This document shows positions 16,819-25,727 of a stretch of 64,000 nt of DNA, one piece after another (within the stretch, counting starts at the first letter, position 1; the number at the start of each line of letters is the position of its first letter). The stretch spans positions 56,862 to 120,861 of the forward strand of contig NZ_BQXM01000013.1 in the NCBI RefSeq assembly GCF_022836495.1. The letters are read 5' to 3'. The notes below the pieces were generated by a model, which searched no databases, was not told the DNA's origin, and saw nothing but the letters and a program-made list of their open reading frames with translations. This stretch comes from Desulforhabdus sp. TSK (GTDB lineage: Bacteria > Desulfobacterota > Syntrophobacteria > Syntrophobacterales > Syntrophobacteraceae). The translations under genes were made by a program, and so were the position numbers.

Positions 16819-18105
16819 TTATACCAAGGTTTCATCCAGGCAGGGATTGAAATACCCGAATTTCAACTCCGGAAAACGCTCGTTCAAGCGGCGCATGAGT
16901 TGCCGAATCCCAATGGTTTTTTCGGGAGGAGGAATTCTCAGATGAGCTCTGTACCACTCGGGGTCGATGTTGAGATTGCGCATCTGGATGAGATCGAGCT
17001 GCGTTTCCTGGATGAAGCCGCAGAGCGCTTCGAATTCAGGGGGACTGTCCGTGAAGCCGGGTAGCACGAAATAGTTGATGGAGGCGAACCGCCCGAAGTT
17101 TTTGACGGTTTTCAGGGAGAGCTTGATGTCTTCGAAGGTGTAGCCGCGGGGATTGAAATAGGCCTGGTAAAAGTTCTGTTGAGCGCTGTTCATGCTGACG
17201 CGGATGCTGTTCAGCCCTGCGTCGCAAAGCTCCTTCACCCGGAGGGGCAGACTGCCGTTGGTGTTGAGGTTGATGGTGCCCCGAGGGGTGCATTCGCGCA
17301 TCATGCGAATGGATCGCGCGAGGGTTTCCGCCTGGAGCAGCGGTTCGCCTTCACAGCCCTGGCCGAAGCTCACGACGGCGCGGGGAGCCTCCCTCAGGTG
17401 GGGCACCGCCACTCCGCAGACTTCCTCGGGACTGGGCACAAAAGTGATGCGGTCCTGGGTGGCGCAGAGATCTTCACGGTCCTGGAGGCTGATGCAGCCG
17501 AGACACCCGGCGTTGCAGACGGGAGACGTGGGGAGCGGTGCTTCCCAGCGCTTCATGAAAAGATTCCTGGCTGCGGGGCACCCGTAGGTGACGGCACACT
17601 TGCCCAGGTGCTGAACGAGGCGGTTCCGGCCCTCTTTCTGCATCCTGCGGCGGGCATTCCGTTCGATGATTTTGGGGTTGAAATGGCGGAGGTCCTGGCG
17701 CTCGTCGGCATCGACCCGCACTCCGGCCACGACGAAACGGTCGTTGAGCCACCCCACGGCGGAATAGGAGAACAGAGGGAGCAGGGGAGCGTCGGGAAGG
17801 GTCTGATAGGCTGCGGAATAGATCTGTGTATGCGCAGGGGCCATGAAAGCCGCTACGGCCTGCACCTTTCGGCCCCTGTGGTCGGGGTCCTCCGAGAGGA
17901 CCTGGAAGTTTTTCGCCCGCGAATCATAGCCCACGGGAAGACGGGAGGGGAGGAGGAACAGTTCGCTGCCCTGCGGGAGGGGAATCCAGTCGCCGGGCTG
18001 CATGCGGCGCCACTGGCCTCCACTGCTTCCCGCCATTTCCAGCTCAGGGAAGTCCAGAATGTTTCCCGCCTCATCGGCATAGAGTAGCTTCGGCCTATTC
18101 TTCAT
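16819..18105 (-). CDS. Radical SAM protein of unknown function
   Basis: A 428-residue radical S-adenosylmethionine enzyme. The [4Fe-4S]/SAM motif is CNAGCLGC (CX3CX2C) near residue 195, after a ~190-residue N-terminal region unique to the family. The core continues with SFGQGCEGEPLL, INLNTNGSLP and SIRVSMNSAQQ as in a TIM-barrel SAM enzyme. Extra cysteines (CAVTYGCPAARN) precede the cluster motif. The start codon lies inside the 3' end of the deacetylase gene (11-nt overlap), so the two are translationally coupled. Substrate unknown. Confidence 0.85.
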   Translation of the reverse strand: MKNRPKLLYADEAGNILDFPELEMAGSSGGQWRRMQPGDWIPLPQGSELFLLPSRLPVGYDSRAKNFQVLSEDPDHRGRKVQAVAAFMAPAHTQIYSAAYQTLPDAPLLPLFSYSAVGWLNDRFVVAGVRVDADERQDLRHFNPKIIERNARRRMQKEGRNRLVQHLGKCAVTYGCPAARNLFMKRWEAPLPTSPVCNAGCLGCISLQDREDLCATQDRITFVPSPEEVCGVAVPHLREAPRAVVSFGQGCEGEPLLQAETLARSIRMMRECTPRGTINLNTNGSLPLRVKELCDAGLNSIRVSMNSAQQNFYQAYFNPRGYTFEDIKLSLKTVKNFGRFASINYFVLPGFTDSPPEFEALCGFIQETQLDLIQMRNLNIDPEWYRAHLRIPPPEKTIGIRQLMRRLNERFPELKFGYFNPCLDETLV

Positions 18106-18949
18106 TGTCTCCGTCTATGAGCTCCCTGAAGGTTGAGAAACGGGCTTCGGCCTGCGTCTGGAGCCGGGTGAGCAGTTCTTGAAGGAATTCGAAGGCGAAA
18201 TAGGTCATGCGCTGGTGGTGTATCATGATGCCGATGGGCTCCCGCCTGCCGAGAAGAGCAGCCAGGTCGTCGAGCAGCACTCCAAAATCCGAGATCCCGT
18301 CCCTGGATTTTCGCGTGTGCAGGTCGAGCTGAATGCGCAGGTTCTTTATTCCATCGGGGTTTTTGTACCCCCGGGGAAACCCGGCCGCCATGGAAACCGC
18401 CTTAAAATTGAGCTCCTCCAGAATTTTCATCGTCGTCAGAGAAAGGCGGTTCCAGGGAGGCGTGAAAACGTCCACCAGGTGCTCCCCGAAGATGTCCTGC
18501 AATTTCCGGCGCCCCTGGGAAATGTCGCTGAACTGTTTTTCAAAGGGGCGCTCTTCCCCGAATTCCGAGCTTTTGCCCGAGCGCTGCCAGTTGACATGGC
18601 ACCACCCATGCTGATGCCATCCCCAGAAGGGCTCTTCCAGGGGCGCCAGCTTGAAGAGCTGTTTCACGCGGATGCCGGTGATCCATGCGGGGACGACGGC
18701 CATGGCCAGGGGAATCTCAAAAGACCGGAAGAGTCGGCAGAGCGCTTCGAAAGGACGGCCTCCCGCCCCGATATCGTCCGCACGAAAAAAGATCCTGGGA
18801 GCTTGATTTCCCAGTCCTTTCTCGATGGCTTCCGCCAGCCGATGACGCCATTGGGGGATGGGGTGTTGCCAGAGGGCGGCAAAACGGCGCGGGTGGTAGT
18901 TTTCGGACAGGCCAAAATTTGGAAGATCGTAGGGGAGGCCAGGGTTCAA
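18095..18949 (-). CDS. Polysaccharide deacetylase-like (NodB-fold) protein
   Basis: A 284-residue protein with the carbohydrate-esterase-4 core. FFRADDIGAGG supplies the catalytic/metal Asp pair, WGWHQHGWCH the metal-binding His segment, and VFTPPWNRLS the third motif; IMIHHQ near the C-terminus matches the final His motif. No signal peptide is visible, so a cytoplasmic or intracellular-leaflet substrate is likely, which is unusual for peptidoglycan or chitin deacetylases. Start is a TTG at 18949 with AAGGAG about 9 nt upstream. A TTGACG/TATAGT promoter-like pair lies near 19041-19015. First gene of a coupled pair with the radical SAM protein. Confidence 0.8.
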   Translation of the reverse strand: MNPGLPYDLPNFGLSENYHPRRFAALWQHPIPQWRHRLAEAIEKGLGNQAPRIFFRADDIGAGGRPFEALCRLFRSFEIPLAMAVVPAWITGIRVKQLFKLAPLEEPFWGWHQHGWCHVNWQRSGKSSEFGEERPFEKQFSDISQGRRKLQDIFGEHLVDVFTPPWNRLSLTTMKILEELNFKAVSMAAGFPRGYKNPDGIKNLRIQLDLHTRKSRDGISDFGVLLDDLAALLGRREPIGIMIHHQRMTYFAFEFLQELLTRLQTQAEARFSTFRELIDGDNEE

Positions 18950-19014
18950 AATGGAATACTCCTTGGGTTGCCGGCTTTGGGGGCCACGTTATGAGGTGCG
19001 ATACGAGGCGGCAG

Positions 19015-19041
19015 ACTATAAGATCGATCCCTTTCCGTCAA
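19015..19041 (-). promoter_or_regulatory. Candidate promoter for the deacetylase/radical SAM operon
   Basis: Reading the minus strand, TTGACG (19041-19036) and TATAGT (19020-19015) are separated by 15 bp, slightly shorter than the optimal 17. The rest of the 318-bp gap to the methyltransferase gene (18950-19267) shows no gene or strong structure. Confidence 0.4.
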
Positions 19042-19267
19042 GTGAGTCCAATTTTGTGTCCTCCGGGTCGATACCGTCTTCCGATAGCTCCATGGCCGAC
19101 GGACCGTCGCGAAGCGATCTGCGCCTTCGCAGCCCCTTCACGGTGTCGATTGGATTTGCCTTTTGGTCCCTCGAACCGTAGGATGGCGCTCTGTGAAGGG
19201 CGTGCCCGAAAAAACAACTTGGAAACGCGGTTTAAAAGCGATGCAGTAGCAGGGGAAGAGAGTCAGT

Positions 19268-20503
19268 ATGGTCAGAGTCGGTGAAAACGTGCGTGAGGGG
19301 AGCAAGGCCTTTCAGCGCCATGTGAAACAGCAGGTCCAGGCTCGGGTGCATCGGTTTCTTGCCATCACACCTCCGGAGCTTTCCTCCCTGTGCCGTGAGG
19401 AAATGGCTGCTCTGGGACTGGGCGACCTGGAAAGCACAGAGGCCGGGATCGAGTTTTCGGGGGAGCTGCCGCAGTGTTATTGGAGCAATTTGTGGCTGCG
19501 AACCGCCAGCCGGGTGCTTTGCCGTCTGCCCGAGTTTCGAGCGGGGGCTGCCGAGGAGCTGTTCCGCCGCGTCCTTCGGATTCCCTGGGAATTATGGCTC
19601 AATTCAAGGTTGCCTCTTCATCTCACGGCTTTCGTGGAACATTCCCGCCTGGAGCACGAAGGGGCGGTGGTGGATACCGTGTTGGCCGGGGTGCGCAAAC
19701 GGTTTTCCCTGCAGAATACGGAGCCTCCCGTAGAGTGGAAGCCGGAAGGAAACGGCGTGGAGGCTTCCGCTTCCCTTGAGCCCGACAAACAGAGAATCCT
19801 GGTTCATGTGAAAAACAACCGGTGCCGCATCAGCCTGGACACGACGGGGGCCCACCTGCATCAAAGGGGCTACCGTCGGCGGCACATGGGGGCTCCCCTG
19901 CGCGAGACCCTGGCGGCCGCCATCCTTCTGCGCGCCGGCTGGCAGGGGGACATTCCCCTGGTGGATGGAATGTGCGGTTCCGGGACATTGCCCATTGAGG
20001 CCGCGCTCCTCGCCCGGCACCTGCCGCCCGGGGGGGCTCGGCCGTTCCTCTTCGAGCGGTGGCCGGCATTTCAAGCAAAAACATGGGATTATCTGCGCCA
20101 TAAGGCCATGGAGAACGCCCTGCCCCGCGCAGCCGTTCCCATAATCGGCATGGACCGCGATGCCGAAGCGGTGGCTGTGTCCCGGGAAAATGGGGACCAG
20201 GCGGGTGTCGGCTCCGACATCGAGTGGCTCCATGAAGACTTTTTAAAATTCAACCCCGCCAAACTTGGGCTGAAGCCCGGATTGCTGGTCCTCAATCCCC
20301 CTTATGGCCGACGGCTGCCGGGCGGAGGCAAGGAGCTGTTTCATCCCCTGGCGAGTCACCTGCGCAGTGCTTTTGCGGGGTGGAAGGTCGCCATACTGGT
20401 GCCGGACCGCTCCCTTTCGGTCATTCTCGGGCTTCCCTCCATGCGCTTTTGGACCATTCGACATGGAGGGCTTTCCATCATGGTGGCCCTTGCCCGCATA
20501 TAG
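19268..20503 (+). CDS. THUMP-domain class I RNA methyltransferase (RlmL/YpsC-like)
   Basis: A 411-residue SAM-dependent guanosine N2-methyltransferase-like protein that likely modifies 23S rRNA. The N-terminal ~150 residues form a ferredoxin-like/THUMP module (FLAITPPELSSLCREEM at its start). The UPF0020 catalytic domain follows: GYRRRHMGAPLRETLAAAIL, the SAM loop VDGMCGSGTLPIEAA, and the target-base motif LVLNPPYGRRL. ATG at 19268 is preceded by a GGGGAAGAG stretch. Monocistronic, convergent with the aldo/keto reductase. Confidence 0.88.
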   Translation: MVRVGENVREGSKAFQRHVKQQVQARVHRFLAITPPELSSLCREEMAALGLGDLESTEAGIEFSGELPQCYWSNLWLRTASRVLCRLPEFRAGAAEELFRRVLRIPWELWLNSRLPLHLTAFVEHSRLEHEGAVVDTVLAGVRKRFSLQNTEPPVEWKPEGNGVEASASLEPDKQRILVHVKNNRCRISLDTTGAHLHQRGYRRRHMGAPLRETLAAAILLRAGWQGDIPLVDGMCGSGTLPIEAALLARHLPPGGARPFLFERWPAFQAKTWDYLRHKAMENALPRAAVPIIGMDRDAEAVAVSRENGDQAGVGSDIEWLHEDFLKFNPAKLGLKPGLLVLNPPYGRRLPGGGKELFHPLASHLRSAFAGWKVAILVPDRSLSVILGLPSMRFWTIRHGGLSIMVALARI

Positions 20504-20569
20504 TGAAGGGGGGGACGCGGGGTTTCCCGTTGAAAGGCCCCCTGTGCGGACCTTAATTCTTTCGTTCAT

Positions 20570-20608
20570 CAGCGTGAGTCAGCGCCTGTCAGCGTTTTTC
20601 AGCGTCCC
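20570..20608 (-). repeat. CGCTGA-iterated dispersed repeat, copy 2
   Basis: Reverse-strand copy; reading the minus strand it starts GGGACGCTGA and shows four CGCTGA-type units at 9-10 bp steps. It lies between convergent genes. Confidence 0.85.
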
Positions 20609-20627
20609 GAACTCTTCCCTATGCTTC

Positions 20628-21611
20628 TCACGGCCGGGGCGCCATGAATTCGGGACCGACGGGCGTCTTGATGTGCTTCGCAAGGATTTCGTCCACTTTT
20701 GCCAGGTCTTCGGGGCGGATCTGCCAGCCGGAGACTCCTGCATTGTCCTCCACTTGCTGCACGGTTCTCGCTCCGGCAATGGCGGTCGTCATACCCGGTT
20801 GCTGGACAGCCCATCGCAGAGCGAATTGAGCGACCGTCTTCCCGTAAGAGGCGGCCAGTTTCTTGAGTGCCTCCGCGGCCTTGACGTACTGCTTGAAGCG
20901 GTCGGGCTTGAACTTGGGATCGAAGCGACGCAGATCCCCTTTGGGAAATTCTTCATCCCCCTTGAATTTTCCTGTCAGCAGACCCCGGCAGAGACCTCCG
21001 TAGCCCAGGGTAGCGATGCCGTTCTCCACGCAGAACGGGAGCAGTTCCTTCTCCACTTCTCTTTCAAAGATATTGTACGGGGGTTGCAGACTGTATACGG
21101 GGCCGGCTTTCAAACACGCTGCCACCTGGTCCTTGCCGAAGTTGCTGAGTCCGTAGTAGCGGATCTTGCCGGCTTCCTGCAGCTTCTGCATGGCCCGGAT
21201 GGACGACTCGAAGGGCGTACGGGAATCGGGCCAGTGGATCTGCAGAAGATCGATGCAGTCCACGCCCAGGCGTTTGAGGCTCTGGTCCACCTCGTATTCG
21301 ATCCGCTCGGGGCTGGAATTCCTCTGGACGTTTTCTCTTTCATCCCATTCCAGCCCGCACTTGGTGGCCAGGACGATGCCGTCGCGTTTTCCCCATTCCT
21401 TGAGGGCCATGCCGATGACGGATTCGGATTTGCCAAAGCCGTAGACGGGAGCCGTATCGATGAAATTGATCCCAAGCTCCAGGGCTCTCAGGATGGTTTT
21501 GACGGATTCCCTGTCGTCTGCTCCTCCCCACAGCCACCCCCCTGTGACCCAGGTGCCCAGAACGACGACCGAGACTTCAAGATCGGTTTGACCAAAACGA
21601 ACTTTTTCCAT
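20628..21611 (-). CDS. Aldo/keto reductase
   Basis: A 327-residue (alpha/beta)8 NAD(P)H-dependent oxidoreductase. The catalytic tetrad is in place: INFIDTAPVYGFGKSE supplies Asp and Tyr, VLATKCGLEW the Lys, and LLQIHWPDSRTPFE the His. The cofactor segment AIAGARTVQQVEDNAGV near the C-terminus is typical of the AKR11/13-like general stress group. Substrate unknown. The gene stands alone between convergent and divergent neighbours and is bordered at its 3' side by a CGCTGA repeat. Confidence 0.92.
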   Translation of the reverse strand: MEKVRFGQTDLEVSVVVLGTWVTGGWLWGGADDRESVKTILRALELGINFIDTAPVYGFGKSESVIGMALKEWGKRDGIVLATKCGLEWDERENVQRNSSPERIEYEVDQSLKRLGVDCIDLLQIHWPDSRTPFESSIRAMQKLQEAGKIRYYGLSNFGKDQVAACLKAGPVYSLQPPYNIFEREVEKELLPFCVENGIATLGYGGLCRGLLTGKFKGDEEFPKGDLRRFDPKFKPDRFKQYVKAAEALKKLAASYGKTVAQFALRWAVQQPGMTTAIAGARTVQQVEDNAGVSGWQIRPEDLAKVDEILAKHIKTPVGPEFMAPRP

Positions 21612-21789
21612 AAATAGATAACCTCCTCGGGCGATATGTTATGAAGATTCAGTTCAACATACAAGGCAAAATGACCGAAGATGCAGGCAGTGCCGAAATT
21701 TTGAATTGTCAGGAAGCCTTCGGAACCTGTATGGTAAAAATGTGGGTGACGTTCCAGGAGACCTGTTTCCGAGTGAATTGAGGTGAGAC

Positions 21790-22455
21790 GTGAAAGTCCA
21801 ATGTCCAGGCTGCAGTGCAGGATTTTCGTTGCCCGACGAAAAAATTCCGGCTGGGAAGGCTTTGCGAGTGCCCTGCCCGAAGTGCAAGACCCCCATTGAA
21901 ATCAACGACAAGGCGTTTTCCCCTGCGGAAGAGGCACCAGCCGGTGGTCCTGAGCTCCCCCAGATCGAGGAGTCTGTGCCTCCGCAATCTCCCCGGGAAG
22001 ACGCTTACCCCCTGGACATGGTCGAAGAAGGCGTCCATGCCGCCCTGCTCTGTGTTTCGGATCCGTCGAGAGGGGCGATTCTGGAGCGCATCCTGGTGGA
22101 AATGGATTTCCGGGTATTCCACGGAGCAAATGTCTCTTCCGCCGTCAGCAAGATCCACCACAATGCGTATTCCCTTGTTGTGCTGGATGAGTCTTTCGAC
22201 GGGGGATCCCCCACACAAAACCTCGTTCTCGGACATATTCAGCTCCTGCCCATGGACATGCGAAGGCAGCTGTTCGTGTGCCTGCTGAGCGAGGGTTTGC
22301 AGACGTTGGATCAATTGGCAGCCTTTCGCATGGGTGTGGACATGGTGTTGAATTTGAAGGATCTTTCAAAGACCAGGAACATTTTGAATCGGACGATGAA
22401 AGAGCACTTTGTCCTCTACAGGATCTACAAGGACGAGCTCAATAGAAGGGCCTGA
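21790..22455 (+). CDS. MJ0042-type zinc-ribbon protein with C-terminal response-receiver-like region
   Basis: A 221-residue protein. The N-terminal ~35 residues form an MJ0042 zinc finger: CPGCSAGFSLPDEKI then PCPKCKTPIEI (two CxxC pairs), a module common in Desulfobacterota and Myxococcota. An acidic, Pro-rich linker follows. The last ~140 residues (AALLCVSDPSRGAILERIL, YSLVVLDESFDGG) look like a degenerate receiver/CheY fold, but I cannot confirm the phospho-acceptor. Start is GTG at 21790 after GAGGTGAG. It begins a run of genes on the + strand leading to the adenosyltransferase. Confidence 0.75.
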   Translation: MKVQCPGCSAGFSLPDEKIPAGKALRVPCPKCKTPIEINDKAFSPAEEAPAGGPELPQIEESVPPQSPREDAYPLDMVEEGVHAALLCVSDPSRGAILERILVEMDFRVFHGANVSSAVSKIHHNAYSLVVLDESFDGGSPTQNLVLGHIQLLPMDMRRQLFVCLLSEGLQTLDQLAAFRMGVDMVLNLKDLSKTRNILNRTMKEHFVLYRIYKDELNRRA

Positions 22456-22478
22456 TTCTGTTTAGAAAGAGTTTCCAG

Positions 22479-22775
22479 ATGCTGTTCGGCCGTTCCCGTC
22501 AGAAAAAGAAATCCAGGCATCTGCGCCTGCGCGTGGAGAACTGTGTCGACACGATTCTGGATTTGAACGAGCGTCTGGGGGAAGGGAAGATCAGGCCTGA
22601 GATCATCAAGCAATTTGAGCGGTTGAAGGAATCTCTCAAGACCATGACGGATGAGTCCGTGGACGAGGGGGACATCGATCGTATCGAGGAGGCTACCAAC
22701 CAGTTGTTGGCGGAAATTCGCATGTCGCAGGGTGAGGAATGGTCCTTGTGGCCCCGGGAGGGATCGACACATTAG
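22479..22775 (+). CDS. Small charged protein of unknown function
   Basis: A 98-residue, predominantly helical and highly charged protein with a basic N-terminus (RSRQKKKSRHLRLRVEN) and an amphipathic middle (LNERLGEGKIRPEIIKQFER). No enzymatic motif, signal peptide or membrane segment is visible. ATG at 22479 is 24 bp after the upstream zinc-ribbon gene and its ribosome site (AGAAAGAG) is weak. Same-strand clustering suggests a shared transcript. Family not recognised. Confidence 0.65.
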   Translation: MLFGRSRQKKKSRHLRLRVENCVDTILDLNERLGEGKIRPEIIKQFERLKESLKTMTDESVDEGDIDRIEEATNQLLAEIRMSQGEEWSLWPREGSTH

Positions 22776-22783
22776 GTCTGTTT

Positions 22784-22819
22784 GAGTGGATAAGTGAGTG
22801 AATAAGTGAGTGGATAGAA
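22784..22819 (+). repeat. Three 12-bp tandem units
   Basis: GAGTGGATAAGT, GAGTGAATAAGT and GAGTGGATAGAA follow one another immediately upstream of the AGAGGAG ribosome site of the adenosyltransferase gene. Confidence 0.7.
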
Positions 22820-22838
22820 TGGCAAGAGGAGTCTGAGA

Positions 22839-23357
22839 GTGGATGTTTTTACTTTTTCCAAGAAGGGAGATCAGGGCGAAACGAGCCTGCTGACCGGGAC
22901 GAGAGTGTCCAAAGCGAGTCTGCGTCCTGAGACTTACGGGACTTTGGACGAAGCCAGTTCTGCCATGGGGATGGCCAAGGTTTTCACGCAAAATGAGTCG
23001 ATCCGGTCGATGATCCTCACGGTCCAGGAGGATCTGCTGCTCCTGGGAGCCCAGCTTTCCAACGACGATCCGACCAAAACGGATTTCAATATCGGAATGG
23101 AGCTGACAGTGCGGCTGGAAGGCTGGATCAGGAAGCTCCAGGAGGAGGTGCCCCTGCCCCGCAGGTTTGTCTTTCCGGGAGCCAATGCCGCCAGTGCTTC
23201 CCTGGATCTGTCCCGCACCATCATTCGCCGTGCCGAGCGCCGGGCTGTGGAAATGCGGGAAGCCGGCCTGTTCGACAGCCCTGAGGTGCATGCCTATTTG
23301 AATCGCCTGGCGGATTTCCTCTTTACTCTCGCGCGGTATGCTGAAGAAAGAGGGTAG
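22839..23357 (+). CDS. PduO-type cob(I)alamin adenosyltransferase
   Basis: Transfers the 5'-deoxyadenosyl group of ATP to cob(I)alamin to give coenzyme B12, cytoplasmic, often a trimer delivering cofactor to methylmalonyl-CoA mutase. The 172-residue chain begins with the ATP-binding signature FSKKGDQGETSLLTGTRVSK and contains GTLDEASSAMGMA and a C-terminal NRLADFLFTLARYAE, all standard for the PduO/MMAB family (about 170-190 residues). GTG at 22839 has AGAGGAG 7-8 nt upstream. A terminator lies downstream, before rpoZ. The mutase that needs this cofactor is encoded about 20 kb away. Confidence 0.93.
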   Translation: MDVFTFSKKGDQGETSLLTGTRVSKASLRPETYGTLDEASSAMGMAKVFTQNESIRSMILTVQEDLLLLGAQLSNDDPTKTDFNIGMELTVRLEGWIRKLQEEVPLPRRFVFPGANAASASLDLSRTIIRRAERRAVEMREAGLFDSPEVHAYLNRLADFLFTLARYAEERG

Positions 23358-23477
23358 ACGTTCTACGAACGGCCCCGGGCGGCTCTTATTTTTCCGTTGC
23401 CTTATGTTCCGAAGTCGGTTTATAAAACCCAGTCCGGTTCCCGAACGTGCAGCGATGCCGGACGAGATTCGATGACC

Positions 23478-23509
23478 AAAAACAGATGGGGTTCCCATCT
23501 GTTTTTTTT
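23478..23509 (+). terminator. Intrinsic terminator upstream of rpoZ
   Basis: AACAGATGGG (23481-23490) and CCCATCTGTT (23494-23503) form a 10-bp stem with a 3-nt loop followed by eight T (23502-23509). A-rich flank extends the pairing on the 5' side. Confidence 0.85.
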
Positions 23510-23544
23510 GCGGAATGTCGAAAATGCCCTGAGGAGGAGCCCAT

Positions 23545-23928
23545 ATGGCCCGAGTGACCGTTGAAGATTGTTTGGAAAACGTCGAGAGTCGCTTTCAATT
23601 GGTGCACCTGGCGGTACGGAGAGTCCTGCAGCTGCGCAGCGGCGCGGCTCCGCTGGTGAAGGCTCCCAAGAACAAAGAGGTGGTTGTGGCCCTGAGAGAA
23701 ATAGCAGGGGGAAAAATCTCGATGGACAACATCCGTCAATTCGACGAGGTGAAGGAAATGGCACCGCTGCCTCAGACGCCGGCTCTTGAAATCGACGATG
23801 CGGCGCGCACCGAGTTGAAGGAAATCCTGGAATCAGCGACTCAGTTCGATGCCTCTCTGGAATATGAAGAGTCGGCGCGTTTGGACGATGAGGAACTGGG
23901 ACCGGAAGCCGCTGAAGATGAGGATTGA
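23545..23928 (+). CDS. rpoZ: DNA-directed RNA polymerase omega subunit
   Basis: Small accessory subunit that helps assemble beta' into RNA polymerase. The first ~70 residues carry the family pattern: MARVTVEDCLENVESRFQLV, then VVVALREIAGGKI. A ~50-residue acidic C-terminal extension (EESARLDDEELGPEAAEDED) follows; long acidic tails occur in other Deltaproteobacterial omegas. ATG at 23545 has GAGGAG upstream. It follows a strong terminator, so it has its own promoter, and leads into the helical protein gene and dnaJ. Confidence 0.93.
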   Translation: MARVTVEDCLENVESRFQLVHLAVRRVLQLRSGAAPLVKAPKNKEVVVALREIAGGKISMDNIRQFDEVKEMAPLPQTPALEIDDAARTELKEILESATQFDASLEYEESARLDDEELGPEAAEDED

Positions 23929-23966
23929 TGCTCCATTGACCTGTGGGGTAGACCGGGAAGGCAGCA

Positions 23967-24326
23967 ATGGCGGATAAAAAGCTGATGGGTTGTATGGAGA
24001 AGCGCGATCTTCTGAACCAGTCCGCGGTTTCCGTGGAGAGCATGCGGACCTGGGGAGAACGCTACGAAGAAGCCGGCCTTCTCAGTGACGCCGTGGATTT
24101 TTACGAAAAAGCCAAGGCGACCAGCGCCCTGGAACGGTTGAGGGAAAATGTCCTCAGGGAGGGAGACTTTTTCCTCTTCGGTCGAGTGAGCCGCATACTC
24201 GGTCTCGATCCAACGCCCCAGGAGTGGATGGAGGTGGCGAGGCAGGCGGGAGAGGCGGGAAAACAAGCTTTTGCGGCTCAAGCTCTTCTCAAGGCCAATC
24301 CCCCTGGTGATTCAAAGGGAAAATGA
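23967..24326 (+). CDS. Small helical-repeat protein of unknown function
   Basis: A 119-residue, all-helical protein with TPR-like spacing (WGERYEEAGLLSDAVDFYEKA and MEVARQAGEAGKQAFAAQALL), suggesting one or two tetratricopeptide-like hairpins for protein binding. No catalytic motif. ATG at 23967 lies 38 bp after rpoZ with GGAAGG upstream, so it probably shares the rpoZ transcript, and dnaJ follows. Function not recognised. Confidence 0.7.
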   Translation: MADKKLMGCMEKRDLLNQSAVSVESMRTWGERYEEAGLLSDAVDFYEKAKATSALERLRENVLREGDFFLFGRVSRILGLDPTPQEWMEVARQAGEAGKQAFAAQALLKANPPGDSKGK

Positions 24327-24517
24327 AACCCTGGGTGAGGAGTGTCGAATCTCCTGTGCCGGCGGATCTGGAACGAGCCGGCAGGGGTGATGGCTCCCCG
24401 TCATCCCTCGAGACTTGACAATGCCCGGGTGTGTGTTTACGAATTAAGTGGCCTGAGCGGGGGCCTACCTGTTTTCATGCAAGTGTGTCAAGGGATTACA
24501 AGAGGGATGGGTACGAA

Positions 24518-25678
24518 ATGGGGAAAAAAGATTATTACGAAGTCTTGGGTGTATCTCGACAGGCTGATGGCGAAGAGCTCAAGAAAGCCTATCGGAAGCT
24601 GGCTCTGAAGTGCCATCCTGACCGGAATCCCGGGGACAAAGAGGCTGAAGAGCAGTTCAAGGAATGCGCCGAAGCCTATGAGGTGCTGCGGGACGCTCAA
24701 AAAAGACAGATCTATGACACCTACGGTCATGAAGGGCTCAGGGGGTCTGGATTCAATGGCTTCAGTGGTGGATTCGACGACATCTTCTCCCGCTTCGGGG
24801 ATGTTTTCCAGGATTTCTTTTCCTTCAATTTCGGGGGGCAGTCGCGGCCCCGTACATCCGCTCGACCGGGCGACGATCTCCTTTACGATTTGAAGCTTTC
24901 TTTCGAAGAAGCCGTTTTTGGCACGGAGAAGGATATACGCATCCATATCATGACCGCCTGCGAGACCTGCCTGGGCAGCGGCGCTGAACCGGGCACGAAG
25001 GAAACCGTCTGTCCCGCGTGCAACGGGAGCGGACAGGTGGTGCAGAGCCAGGGGTTTTTCCGCATCAGCACGGCCTGTGCCCGATGTCAGGGAACCGGGC
25101 GGGTTCTGGTATCCCCCTGTCAGGCCTGCCAGGGGCAGGGACGTCTGAAATGCGAGAAAACCGTGCACGTCAAGGTTCCCGCCGGGGTGGATTCCGGGAC
25201 GCGACTGCGCCTCCGCGGCGAAGGCGAAAGCGGATACCGGGGTGGCCAGACGGGGGATCTCTATGTCCGCCTTGAAGTGGAGCCCCATGAATTCTATGAA
25301 AGAGACGGAGACAATCTCTTTGCAAAGGTTCCCGTCTCCTTTGTGCAGGCCATTGTGGGGGATGAGATCATGGTGCCGGTGCTCGGGGGAGGGGAAAAGA
25401 GCGTGAAGATCGAGCCCGGAACCCAGCCGGGGACAGTTCTGCGCTTCCCGGGTGAAGGGGTGCGTCGCCTGCGGGGATACGGGAACGGGGATCTTTTCAT
25501 CGAGGTGGAGGTGAAAATTCCCACGCGTATTACGCCGAGGCAGGAAGAGCTGTTGAAAGAATTCACCGCCCTTGAAAAGAATAAGTCCGGAAGCAAGGTG
25601 AAGAGCTGGTTGTTTCATGGGCGTAAGGGTCGCAAAAAGAATGGCGCGGCTGAAGCCTCCCGCGAGGCACGTTCCTGA
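24518..25678 (+). CDS. dnaJ: DnaJ (Hsp40) co-chaperone, class A
   Basis: Stimulates DnaK ATP hydrolysis and delivers unfolded clients. The 386-residue chain has the full class A order: J domain (residues 1-70, HPD at 33-35), Gly/Phe-rich linker ([20 protein letters not shown]), four CxxCxGxG zinc repeats ([32 protein letters not shown]), then the beta-sandwich C-terminal domains. ATG at 24518 starts the canonical [12 protein letters not shown]. No dnaK or grpE is adjacent. It may be a DnaJ paralogue; organisms of this group often carry more than one. Confidence 0.93.
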   Translation: MGKKDYYEVLGVSRQADGEELKKAYRKLALKCHPDRNPGDKEAEEQFKECAEAYEVLRDAQKRQIYDTYGHEGLRGSGFNGFSGGFDDIFSRFGDVFQDFFSFNFGGQSRPRTSARPGDDLLYDLKLSFEEAVFGTEKDIRIHIMTACETCLGSGAEPGTKETVCPACNGSGQVVQSQGFFRISTACARCQGTGRVLVSPCQACQGQGRLKCEKTVHVKVPAGVDSGTRLRLRGEGESGYRGGQTGDLYVRLEVEPHEFYERDGDNLFAKVPVSFVQAIVGDEIMVPVLGGGEKSVKIEPGTQPGTVLRFPGEGVRRLRGYGNGDLFIEVEVKIPTRITPRQEELLKEFTALEKNKSGSKVKSWLFHGRKGRKKNGAAEASREARS

Positions 25679-25727
25679 GATCGTTTTCCAATTGAAATCA
25701 TCCAACCCATCTGCAGGAGGTTGAATC

